A DNA stretch of 40,650 nt from Pinguiococcus pyrenoidosus (Eukaryota > Sar > Pinguiophyceae > Pinguiochrysidales > Pinguiochrysidaceae), in NCBI GenBank assembly GCA_019677205.1, contig JAAMXY010000634.1, forward strand, positions 14,182 to 54,831. Direction: 5' to 3'. The position numbers were made by a program, and so were the translations under genes. The notes under the pieces were generated by a model. The model did not search any database. It was not told the origin of the DNA and saw nothing but the letters and a program-made list of their open reading frames with translations. This document shows, in pieces, positions 32,395-40,650 of the stretch. Position 1 is the first letter of the stretch. Every line of letters begins with the position of its first letter.

Positions 32395-33708
32395 ATGCCG
32401 ACGCCAAAAAGCGTGAGAGGGGCGGCGGCGTCTGGATCTTACGCCGATCTTGTGCCAAAGATGGAGGCTTCCGCGTCCGGCGGGCCTCCCGCTGCGAAGG
32501 AAGGCGCTGTTAAGAGCTCGGACCGGAAGCCGCTCCTGAAATGGCAGCGTCCGGCATGGGACGCGTGGCGCAACGCCCCTCGCTTTGGAAGCGTGGCGGC
32601 CGGCAGCCGGTTCCTGGCGCTCAAGGCGCCGCTGGACCCCGTGTACGAGACGAAGACGGAGAATAAGCCTTTCCCACTCGATCTGCTGATGGACGCCACG
32701 ATCGACCGCCAGGAGAGGGTGGTGGCGCTGGTGAACGCCAGCAAGCAGGATGGCTACATCTTTGACGAGAAGGTGCTGCCGGATTGGGACCTGGAGTATT
32801 TGGCGCTGCCGGTGGACGCGGAGGCAGAGCCGGAGAGCAAGGGTCTCTGGGATCCGATGCTGAGCGTGGATGACCTGAATCGATTTTGCGGCTTTGCCGA
32901 GCGCGTGCTTGGTGCTGACGACGATGAGGCGGCGTGCATTGGCGTCTTTGACAGCCACGGATTCAACAACGCGGGGGCGCTCATCGTCTACTACATGGCC
33001 ACTCGGCTGAGGGTACCGCTTGGGACGGCCATCATCGCCTTTGCAGACTCGCGGCGACCTGGCATCTACAGCACGCATCATCTGGAGATGCTGGTCACGA
33101 TCCTCAGCGGCAAGCCGACCCTGCGGACGCCGCCGCCCCCGCCTAAGTGGGACACGAGGGCCGCTGCGCTCCCCGAAAATGCACCAGTCCAAAGCGAATG
33201 GAGCGTCACTGCAGAAGAGCACCGGAAGCGAGATCCAGGAACGCCCGCTGCTGCTGCCGTGACGATGGGAGCGCCGCCTGCGGCAGGCAAGCCCCAGCAG
33301 AAGAAGCGTGCTGTCCCGCCACCACCAGCGTTCCAGACGTCGTCAAGCGCGGCCCAGCAGCGTAGCCTGAAGAGACCGCGAATAGCCTTAGTCCAAGGAG
33401 GAGGAGAAGAAGAAGCAGCAGCAGCAGCAGCAGCAAGCGAGGAGAAAGGGCAGGATGAGACAGGGAATGCTGCCGCCACTGCGGCCGCTCCCGCCGCTGC
33501 TGCTACTTCCGCCGCCAAGCCCCGCGCTCAGACCCGGCCGCCGTCCAACATCCCGCCGAGGCTGGCGCAAGCTGTTTACCCGCCGGATTGGATCGTGGCG
33601 TTCAGCAGGAGCCAGAAGCGATGCTACTTCTTCAACACGAAGACGAAGACAAGTGTGTGGGAGCCGCCCGATGGGACGCAGTTTCCAACGGAGAGCAAAG
33701 CTGACTAG
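32395..33708 (+). CDS. mRNA-capping-enzyme triphosphatase-like pseudophosphatase with WW domain
   Basis: This single exon encodes 437 residues. Residues about 50-240 align in order with the RNA 5'-triphosphatase domain of animal/plant capping enzymes: AWRNAPRFGSVAAGSRFLAL, then PFPLDLLM, DWDLEYLAL, FCGFAERV and FADSRRPGIYSTHHLEML. In active family members the loop is HCxxxxxR (capping enzyme: C-T-H-G-F-N-R). Here residues 185-192 read FDSHGFNN, so Asp186 replaces the catalytic Cys and Asn192 the Arg. Cys-dependent catalysis is therefore not expected. After a Pro/Ala-rich linker, a WW domain at about 397-428 has W399, YFFN and W422. No guanylyltransferase domain follows. Binding Pol II CTD or Pro-rich partners, or RNA 5' ends, is inference. 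Confidence 0.82.
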   Translation: MPTPKSVRGAAASGSYADLVPKMEASASGGPPAAKEGAVKSSDRKPLLKWQRPAWDAWRNAPRFGSVAAGSRFLALKAPLDPVYETKTENKPFPLDLLMDATIDRQERVVALVNASKQDGYIFDEKVLPDWDLEYLALPVDAEAEPESKGLWDPMLSVDDLNRFCGFAERVLGADDDEAACIGVFDSHGFNNAGALIVYYMATRLRVPLGTAIIAFADSRRPGIYSTHHLEMLVTILSGKPTLRTPPPPPKWDTRAAALPENAPVQSEWSVTAEEHRKRDPGTPAAAAVTMGAPPAAGKPQQKKRAVPPPPAFQTSSSAAQQRSLKRPRIALVQGGGEEEAAAAAAASEEKGQDETGNAAATAAAPAAAATSAAKPRAQTRPPSNIPPRLAQAVYPPDWIVAFSRSQKRCYFFNTKTKTSVWEPPDGTQFPTESKAD

Positions 33709-33777
33709 ACTTCGTTTGCCTGCTGTTCTTCTTCGCGATTCGCCGCATTCAAAATGAGCAACCATGCTCCTTCGTCA

Positions 33778-35333
33778 TCATGCGTTGAGCACGTGCCCAT
33801 TGCGCTCCCTCGCCTGAGATGACGGCAACCGCAGATTCACCTTGGCTAAGCTGAGCGGCTCTGCGTTCAGTCCGACCTCCTTGTCCCCCGGAGAAGTTGT
33901 CGGCTCCAAGCGCTTGGTCCCCTGCTTGTGCAAGACCTCCCATTCTACTCTAACGATATTCCACATGGACCGCCGAAAGACTTCTACGACGTGGAAGAAC
34001 AGGGACCAGCCGAACAGCAGCGTCACGCCAGTCCTGGTCACCTCGGCCTCCACGGCACCTTCGTTGGGCGCTGGCTCTTCGGTGGTCTCCTCCATCTTAT
34101 CTCGGTTCCCAATCGCTCCAAGGGACGGGATCAGCACCACAATCCAGGCGAATCTGGTCACCAAGTCCAGGACCGCCGCCAGCACGTAGACAAAGGTGGG
34201 GAAGAAACATCGCATCTGCCCGCTGTCCTCCGCCTTGATCAGCTTCCGCGCTCGTCGAACGGGGCTGAAGAGCCCCCAATCCATCACCAGATCCCAAAAG
34301 AGGGAGTAGCAGCTATTCACCGAGCGCGCCAGGAGAAGCAGGTAGGCAAGACTGAGGATCTGGTCCTCCCGGCCGTGCTTCTTCATGATGGCCGACGTCA
34401 CTCCCACGGCGAAGATCGGGATTGCCGTGGCATACTTGAAGAAGTTCAGGAGCTGCGCGCGCCTATGCGAGACCGACGTCGAGAGCCGGCGGGACAGGTA
34501 GCACTGCTGCATCCGGAGGATGTACGGAGAGCAGGCCATGAGCTCCACGAAGGTGATGCCCACTATGGTTTGGTGAAGCGGAGTTGCAAGGATGGCCTTC
34601 TCCACGGCCTCCTCGGTGCTGTCCTCGGTGCTGAGGTCATCGTCTCCGGCGACCTGCCCATCCACGGCCCCCAAAAAGTACGCGTTCAAGTACAGATCAA
34701 ACAGCAGGAGACCGGCGCGGGCCAGGTCCCGCAGAGAGGACGACAGGGACGTCAAAGCGTCTGCGACGAAGACGTGGCAGAACTCCACGGGCTATATGGA
34801 TAGCACAGTGTCCGTCAAACGCTCAGCGCAAGCGCTTGGCCACCATTTCTGGCGGAACAGGAAGGCGCACCTGGGTCGGCCACACCACCTGGAAGAGGAC
34901 AGATCGAAACGTATCCATGTTGTGCCTGTAGCGAAGCCCTATACGCAGCGGCGTCAAGCTCCATAAGTCAGACCATCCCGTGCTTGTGATGCAACGGCAA
35001 GGGTATCCAATTACCAAGCGGAAGAGCGAAGAGGATGGCACAAACGACGAAAAGGAACCCGAACACTCCGCCAACATCGACCTTCCCCGTGGCCTGCGCC
35101 CACAGGTACTCGCACAGGACCACGCCCAGCGCAGCAAGGAGGCCCCCGGTGATGAAGTGCGAGCCCTTCGCCACGGTTTTCTCGGTGGCGACGAGGCTCA
35201 GAGCGCTGTGGTAGTCGATCTTCGCCGCGTCGAAAATGTGGACGTCGACTCCCCAGAACATGACGAACAGCGCGACCGTGAAGATCGGCTGGAACAGGCA
35301 CAAGACCAGCTGGAGCAGCAGGTCTTCATTCAT
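33778..35333 (-). CDS. EXS-domain membrane protein (ERD1/XPR1/SYG1-type)
   Basis: Exons 35333-35015, 34938-34889 and 34791-33778 give 460 residues. The introns of 76 and 97 bp are GT..AG and restore the family sequence ILFALPL-GLRYRHNMDTFRSVLFQ-PVEFCHVFVADALTSL, which parallels the XPR1 stretch before its conserved ADxLxSL. The EXS domain (PF03124) forms the phosphate-export membrane core of PHO1/XPR1; yeast Erd1, which also lacks the N-terminal SPX domain, recycles phosphate and glycosyltransferases in the Golgi. Further family marks are LLNFFKYATAIPIFAV, YSLFWDLVMDWGLF, LVTRFAWIVVLIP and RRSMWNIVRVEWEVL. No SPX domain is present, so the ERD1-like subgroup is most likely. It is convergent with the WW gene, with 69 bp between stops. 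Confidence 0.87.
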
Positions 35334-35963
35334 ACTGGCGAGCGCTCACGCGCCCAGGAGCATCGCTGGCGCGAAGATTAGCCAAAGGACAGGAGATTCG
35401 CGCTGTGGTTCGAAGTCCACGGGACTTCCTCTGCCGAACACCGCGTGTTTCGAATCCGATTCACGCGCACGAAGCCTGGCACTCTGCGTCCACGCACTCT
35501 GCTTTGAATACGCGGTCGAACGTCGGTGGGGGGGGCGCAGCGGGAGCTGCAGTGCGCCAAACGAGGCTGGTGATGGAAGGGTTGTGAGCCTCCGCTGTTC
35601 CTCAAGTGGATAAGCAAGAGCAACTTTGAGTCATGATTGGTTACCGAAACGGGTGACTGTGAATGATCTTCCGTTGAGTTTCAAACGGAGTCGCAACCGT
35701 TTCCCTGAAGAATCTCCTTTGCTTCCCAGTCATAAACTTTTAACTTACAGAAACCGGTAACATATATTATCATTTTTCTATGGTTGATTTCAAGGCTCTG
35801 CACTGAAATGACAGTCGTCGAAATGCTCGAAGACGGGATTGGTCATTCGCCTCCGTGACAGACAGCGAATACGTGGCCAATTCCACAAGAACAAAAAAGC
35901 GCTCCGCAAACTTTGCTCCCTCTGCCTCAGCGCTGACGGCCCTGGGCTCCACAAGGTGTCAGA
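35334..35963. promoter_or_regulatory. divergent intergenic region, EXS / DCC genes
   Basis: This 630-bp gap carries both promoters. It is GC-rich next to the EXS gene and AT-rich at about 35735-35785. ATTGG (reverse CCAAT) occurs at about 35636 and 35837, which could be CCAAT boxes; the match is short and uncertain. A GGTTCGAAGTCC stretch at about 35407 resembles a tRNA T-arm but no tRNA can be folded around it. Confidence 0.35.
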
Positions 35964-36783
35964 ATGCGCCATACCTTCCGCATGGCTGCCCTACTTCTCG
36001 TCGCGATGCGGGGCTTTCAGGCTCCGCTTCGCACTGGAGCCTTCGCGCCCGCGCTGGGCCCTGCGAGGCGCTTAGGTGGCAGCCGATTCATGAGCACGGC
36101 TTCCACGCAGGTGCGCGAAGCACCTGAAATGCTGAAGCTTAGGACGCGCTTGAATGGTTTGTGTGCGCGAGAAGCCCAGACGGCTCACATGCGTGGTGAA
36201 GCAGGATCTTGAAAAGACGTCGACACTGGCGAAGGCTGCGAAGCTGTTTCAGAAGGACTCCCGCAGCATCATCCTCTTCGATGGGGTGTGCAACATGTGA
36301 GTGCTTCTTCGCGGTACCAGCGATCCATGATCTTTCGGGAGGCATCCATGGACGGGAACGTGACCCAGCACTTGGCCATCCTGTAGGTGCAACGGTTGGG
36401 TGAACGTGGTGCTGGACTGGGATCCGCAGGGGAAGTTTCGGTTCGCCAGTTTGCAGTCGGAGGTCGGGAAGACGCTTCTGCAGAGGAGTGGCAGGGCGCC
36501 CGACGACCTGAGCTCCTTCGTACTGGCTGAGAAGGACCAGTCCTACTTCAAGAGCGACGCGGCCCTGCGTGTCGCGTCGAACCTCCCGCGTGGGCTGCCA
36601 GGACTGACGGTGGCCGCGGCCGCCGCCAGTGCACTCGTTCCCGGCTTTGTCCGCGATGGCGCGTACGACATTGTCGCGGCAAATCGATATCGCTTCATGG
36701 GCAAGCGAGACGTGTGCCGAGTTGGCGATGACCGCGCAAGGTTCGAGGACCGCTTCGTCCCCGACTCGGCATTGCTAGAGTAG
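35964..36783 (+). CDS. DCC-family (DUF393) thiol-disulfide oxidoreductase-like protein, possibly plastid-targeted
   Basis: Exons 35964-36110, 36205-36296 and 36387-36783 (introns of 94 and 90 bp) give 211 residues. Splicing at GTGAGT..GTAG rebuilds the family signature LFDGVCNMCNGWVN, with Cys78 and Cys81 as the CxxC pair. Further family marks are DPQGKFRFASLQSEVGK, SYFKSDAALRVA and the C-terminal YDIVAANRYRFMGKRDVCR. The DCC family is predicted to be redox-active, but its physiological substrate is largely unknown. Residues 1-49 form a hydrophobic segment followed by a basic, Ser-rich stretch with GAFAP, resembling the bipartite leader of complex plastids; mitochondrial targeting is an alternative. 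The first-intron acceptor at 36204 was preferred over 36174 because it gives the shorter, family-like join. Confidence 0.88.
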
Positions 36784-37080
36784 GTCCGCGGCGGTTCTAA
36801 ACTAGAGCGGCATCGCTCGAGTAGGGCGGCGCTTCTAAAACCAGGGCGGCGCTACTAGACTAGCACGGCGTCGCCGGAGCACACGGACAAGAATTTTGAA
36901 AGACGCGACCCGGGAAATCCCAGCGCCACAAACGATGAAAGCCACTCCTTTTCTGAATTGCTCTTCTGGTCTGCCTGACGTGTATCAAGCCAAGAGGATG
37001 ATGCTATCCACGGGGCAGCCGCTACGCAGCTATGGCCGGCCATCGGACAGATCTTCGAAGGATAGATCGCTCCTTCCCTA
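36784..37080. other. convergent 3' gap, DCC / malate synthase G
   Basis: This is 297 bp between two stop codons. It starts with an imperfect short repeat of the type GGCGGCGCTnCTAnA (about 36788-36870). Nothing else was seen. Confidence 0.45.
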
Positions 37081-39673
37081 CTACATCACGGCGGGCGATC
37101 CTGCGACGACGCTCTTGACGCGCCGGCGACCCTGGTGGAGGACTTCCTCCGTGTAGCCGTTCGGCGCCTCCTCGCCCGTCTGCAGAAAGCAACGTCATCA
37201 TGGGCAGAAGAACATCAAGGGCCGCGGCAGTTTCGCGCCACTCACCCATATCAAGGATACCGCCGTTTCGAAGGCGATCTGCCCTTTCCCTCCGTCTCCG
37301 CGAACCTGTCCGTTCACGATCATGCTCTCGTACTGCTTGTCTTTCGCGTTCTGGGCATCCACGACCTCTGCCATCTCCACGAGCGTCGCCCTCAGCTCGT
37401 TCTCCGTCACGACACCGTGAAGCTTCCAGTTTGCGAGGAGCTGGGCGTTGATCCGCAGCGTCGCGCGATCCTCCATCAGCTCCACGTTTCTCAGGTCCGG
37501 CACCTTGCTGCAGCCCACGCCAAGCTGGACCCAGCGGCTCACATAGCCGAGGATCGCCTGCGCAGCTTCTCGAACTTCCGAGGTCACTTCCTCGATGCCT
37601 CCGAGGGCGAGCAGCTTCGTCTCGACCTCGGCCGAGGCGCTGCAGGCTACCGGGACGCGGAAAAGTCCACCCGGCGCCGACCCAGAGACGCACCACGGGC
37701 CGCGTTTGCGCTTCTCAAAGCATTCCTTGGACGACACCTGGAAGTAATGGAGGCTGTGAAGGCAGGCCGCAGTCGGGCTTGGCACCCACGCGGTGTTCGC
37801 GCCGGTGAGCGGGTGCCCGCTTTTCTCATGGAGCATCGCCTGGGGAGCCGCAATGTCATCAGTGACGCCCTGGTCATGCATCTCCCACCTACGTCCTTCG
37901 TAAGCTACGCACCGCCATGGCATCGGGCTTTGCCCACATGCCTTTGCCGATCTGGCCAAGTCCGTAGAGGCCCATGGCCTTGCCGGCGTCCACATTGCCG
38001 TCCTCATAGGCCTTGAGCCAAGCCTGGCTCTTCATCTGCCGCTTGCCGTAGACGGGACCCGCCTTCATGGCGGTGTGGATCTCGTCTCCCGTGCGGTCGA
38101 GGAAGCCCGTGTTGATGAACACGAGGCGCTCTCGCACTTCATGCATGCAGGACACAAGGCTCAGAGACGTCCGCCGTTCCTCGTCCATCACGCCCATCTT
38201 CAACGTGTTGCGCTTGAGCCCAAGCATGTCCTCCATGGCGTTGAAGAGCATGTTGTTGAAGGCCACTTCCGCTGGACCGTGCATCTTCGGCTTCACGATG
38301 TAGACGGAGCCCATGCGGCTGTTGCGGAGCAGTCGGGACGAGCCCTTGGCTGTTTGTTGTGCGTCTGCTTTCTGCAAATCATACTGCGCTGCCTTCGCGG
38401 ACACAAGGAGATCGACAAAAGCTTCTGGAATGGCGTCAAGGTTCGCGGCCGGGTGTTTCACCATGTCGGTGTACATCTGCATGCCGACGTTCCTGCACAT
38501 GAGCAGAGCTCGTCCGTGAAGCACGACGGGGTCGTCCGCGTGTCCCGTGCGCGTGAACACCTTGTCGGCCTTCAGGCGACGCTGTACGGTGGCTCCCTTC
38601 TTCGCGAAAGTTGCAGTGAGGTCCCCTTTCATGAGGCCCAGCCACGTGCGGTAGACGTTGACCTTGTCGTGCACGTCGACGGCGGCCACGCTGTCCTCAA
38701 AGTCGCAGATGGCGGTGAGAGCACTCTCCACGATCACGTCGGCCAGACTGCTGTCAAAGCCGAGCGAGCGGGCCTTGTCCGCATCAAAGCAGAGAATCAC
38801 GTGCAGGTCGTGATACTCGAGAACGACTTGGGACACCTCCCCGGCTTCCGACATGGCGAATCCCTTGAACTGGGACGGGTTGGCGAGGACGCCACTGGGC
38901 GTGCCCTGGTCCACGCCCTCGCCCTCGCCCTCGCCCTCACCCTCACTGATTCCAAAGACCTCTTTTTCCACGGTGAAGCCGACCGCGCGGCGGTAGGAGA
39001 TGGGTGCTTCCGTGCCGCTTGACACCAAGGGGAAGAACGAATCCAGGAAGGAGAACACGAAGTCCATGACCTTGGCACCGCGAACAGGATTGTAGCTTCC
39101 GTCCTCGGGAATTCTCTCCGTCGCTGCCGGATGCGGCACCACGGCGTCCGTGCCGTAGAGAGCATCGAGGAGGCTGAGCCACCTGGCGTTCGCGGCATTC
39201 AGGGCATACCTGGCGAGGCAAGCATCAGCGCCATGAGAGCGGCAGCGTCTTCTTCGAAACTGCGAGGAACATGCCAACGCCACGTACCGAGGATTGTCGC
39301 AGGGCACGACCAGTTGCACTCCCGCTACCGAGCGGACCTCGGCATCCACCGGCTCGGTTGCCAGCTGCTGTGGCGGAGAGGAGCTTCCCGCTGCATAGCC
39401 GATCTCTTGCAGGAAGGCTCGGTAAGCGGCGGAGCCCACGCGAACGTCCTCTTGATGCTCAACGTCCTCGTGGTACTCGTCGACCAGGGCTTGGAGAGCC
39501 TTGCGCTGCTGCAGCAGCGCGGCATTCTGCGGCGCTGCCTCCTCGATGAGGCCGCGGAAGGCCTCCCAGAAGGCCTGGGCGTCGTCAGCAGCTCCCAGGA
39601 GCTCCTCCTCCACGAAGGTGGCCAGCGGGGCAGCGACCTGCAATCCGCCAATGGTCACGTATGCAGAAGCCAT
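37081..39673 (-). CDS. glcB: malate synthase G
   Basis: Exons 39673-39288, 39209-37913, 37839-37246 and 37179-37081 (introns of 78, 73 and 66 bp) give 791 residues, against about 723-740 for bacterial enzymes. It condenses glyoxylate and acetyl-CoA to malate in the glyoxylate bypass. Junctions rebuild VVPCDNPR-YALNAANARW, PDAMA-AMLHEKSGHPLTGANTAW and SLIW-TGEEAPNGYTEEVLHQG. Expected active-site sequences are present: GRALLMCRNVG (Arg), MDEERRTS (metal Glu), INTGFLDRTGDE (metal Asp) and LMEDRATLR (catalytic Asp). A Gly-Glu run from a CCCTCG hexamer repeat (38914-38946) is inserted in the domain that varies in the family. The first ATG is at 39673, but the frame is open for 84 codons upstream, so a leader exon may be missing. 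No SKL-type PTS1 is seen; the tail is AGSPAVM. Confidence 0.93.
38914..38946. repeat. hexamer coding repeat (Glu-Gly)n
   Basis: About five CCCTCG/CCCTCA hexamers inside the malate synthase gene encode an alternating Glu-Gly run in a variable surface insertion. Confidence 0.88.
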
Positions 39674-39989
39674 GTCTCGTTGGGGCACCGCGCGCCCGAG
39701 ATGCCCAGCACCGAGCGCCTGAGATTCGGCCACGCGCAGATCCGCCGACGCAGACTTTTCGACGGAAGGGGTTGAACTCCGGCCAGCTTGCCTTGGGCTT
39801 GAAGTGCTTGCGGGCTTTGAAGTACAGGCGCTGAGTGATGGAATGGCAATTTCTAAAAATTTGAAACTTGGCTGCGGGCCAATCGTGGAAGGAGAGAGGA
39901 TCGTCAATCGTCGACAGCAAAACACAACACTGCGATACAGTAGCTACGGTCGAGAGATCGTTGCTCGCAAGCCCAACGACGCGTGACAG
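39674..39989. promoter_or_regulatory. divergent region, malate synthase G / Sec24-like
   Basis: This is 316 bp between the two assigned start codons. Part of it is an open frame continuous with malate synthase, without an ATG, and may hold a leader exon. No specific promoter element was recognised. Confidence 0.35.
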
Positions 39990-40650
39990 ATGGATTTTCA
40001 CGAAGACCGGTATGCGGGACGCGGCCTTGGCGGTGAGAGGGGCGTCTCTTGTCTTGCTTGCGCCGGATCTCCTTCGAGACCGCCGGAGGTGAGTCGTGCT
40101 CCAGCATGCTGGACAGAGATGACCTCGAAGGCATCAGACTTCCCTCCGGAAGTCTCCTTTCCGCATCATCTGCCCCTAAACTTCAGTCTGCGTCGCGTTC
40201 CGGTCTCTGCGGAGCTTTTGAAGAGCTGCGGTCTGCCTTTGACGGCGGTCGCCACACCGTTTGTGCCTGATCCGCAGCCTCGGGCGCAGCGTAGTCAGGA
40301 GCGTCTTGAGCGTGCTCTTTTCGCGCAGGCAGCCGCTGGAGATGAGGAGACACCCGCGCAGAGGGGAATTCTGACCGTCGCGAAGATCCCGCGCTGCGAA
40401 GCGCCGCACTGCCGCGCGTTCTACGGGCGTCTGTGCCGAACAGTCGGACGCAAATGGCGATGCTTCATGTGCGGCCACTTGAACATGTTCGAGAACGTGG
40501 CCGGCTCCATGGTGGCCGAGCAGCTTCTCCGTGAAGAGTCGCAGAACTTGGTGGACTTGGTGTACGAAGTGAAGGAGCCGCGCCCGACGTCCAGGCAGGA
40601 GCCGTCAGCAGCGGCGCCCACGAGGTGGGGAGTGGATCTCGAGCTCCATC
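39990..40650 (+). CDS. Sec24-like COPII coat protein, N-terminal part (cut by window edge)
   Basis: The frame is open from the ATG at 39990 to the right edge, 220 codons, without a stop. Sec24 is the cargo-binding subunit of the COPII coat on ER exit sites. Residues from about 52 read PPEVSFPHHLPLNFSLRRVP, similar to the Sec24 segment before the zinc finger, then LPLTAVATPF. The zinc finger follows at about 130-160: IPRCEAPHC, 16 residues, then GRKWRCFMCGHLN. The first Cys pair is spaced C-x4-C rather than the usual C-x2-C. The N-terminal region before this is only about 50 residues, much shorter than in most Sec24 proteins. A GTGAGT at 40089 could be a splice donor, so the first exon may differ. 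Sec23 or a divergent paralogue is less likely. Confidence 0.7.
   Translation, partial: MDFHEDRYAGRGLGGERGVSCLACAGSPSRPPEVSRAPACWTEMTSKASDFPPEVSFPHHLPLNFSLRRVPVSAELLKSCGLPLTAVATPFVPDPQPRAQRSQERLERALFAQAAAGDEETPAQRGILTVAKIPRCEAPHCRAFYGRLCRTVGRKWRCFMCGHLNMFENVAGSMVAEQLLREESQNLVDLVYEVKEPRPTSRQEPSAAAPTRWGVDLELH

Noticed and set aside
32395-33708. Reading the phosphatase-like gene as an active RNA triphosphatase
   Set aside because: The required Cys and Arg of the catalytic loop are replaced by Asp and Asn, so activity by the usual mechanism is not expected.
35395-35440. Possible tRNA T-arm (GGTTCGAAGTCC)
   Set aside because: The loop would be eight bases, and no anticodon arm or acceptor stem can be placed around it on either strand.

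Overview
The window is nuclear DNA from a eukaryote with short spliceosomal introns, most likely a photosynthetic alga with a red-derived complex plastid (ochrophyte/stramenopile-like). This rests on GC-rich genes with GT..AG introns of about 60-97 bp, a chlorophyll-binding antenna protein whose leader has the signal peptide plus 'AFAP' layout of secondary red plastids, and genes found broadly in eukaryotes (Sec24, NBAS, CCDC93, neurochondrin, RPA49). The DZIP1-like gene and CCDC93 hint at a lineage that makes cilia. I cannot name the species. No tRNA, rRNA, CRISPR, phage or transposon gene was recognised. All splice calls come from reading frame, GT/AG sites and family homology, not transcripts.

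Layout, left to right: a seven-exon coiled-coil/WD40 protein (+, 359-2155); an RNA polymerase I A49-type subunit (+, 2485-3855); about 1.3 kb without a gene; a Mei2-type RNA-binding protein (-, 5159-7853); a long upstream region; a plastid light-harvesting protein (+, 9687-10700); an AI-2E/PerM-family membrane protein (-, 11209-12837); CCDC93 of the Commander/CCC complex (+, 13004-14889); neurochondrin (+, 15198-18065); a single-exon 3302-residue NBAS/Sec39-type protein with added UBA and IQ motifs (-, 18133-28041); a tandem cyclic-nucleotide-binding-domain protein (+, 28461-30424); a DZIP1-like protein with an internal ubiquitin-like segment (-, 30614-32170); a capping-enzyme triphosphatase-like protein that lacks its catalytic residues and carries a WW domain (+, 32395-33708); an EXS-domain (ERD1/XPR1-type) membrane protein (-, 33778-35333); a DCC-family (DUF393) CxxC protein with a plastid-like leader (+, 35964-36783); malate synthase G (-, 37081-39673); and the start of a Sec24-like COPII protein (+, 39990 to the right edge).

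The genes are not an operon or a single pathway. Several concern endomembrane traffic (NBAS, CCDC93, EXS/ERD1-like, Sec24), but this may be coincidence. Strands alternate almost perfectly, giving compact divergent promoters and convergent 3' ends as little as 67-69 bp apart. Minisatellites sit in several intergenic gaps. The most unusual items are the apparently dead RNA triphosphatase domain joined to a WW domain, the giant NBAS-like protein with UBA and IQ motifs, and the ubiquitin-like segment in the DZIP1-like protein.
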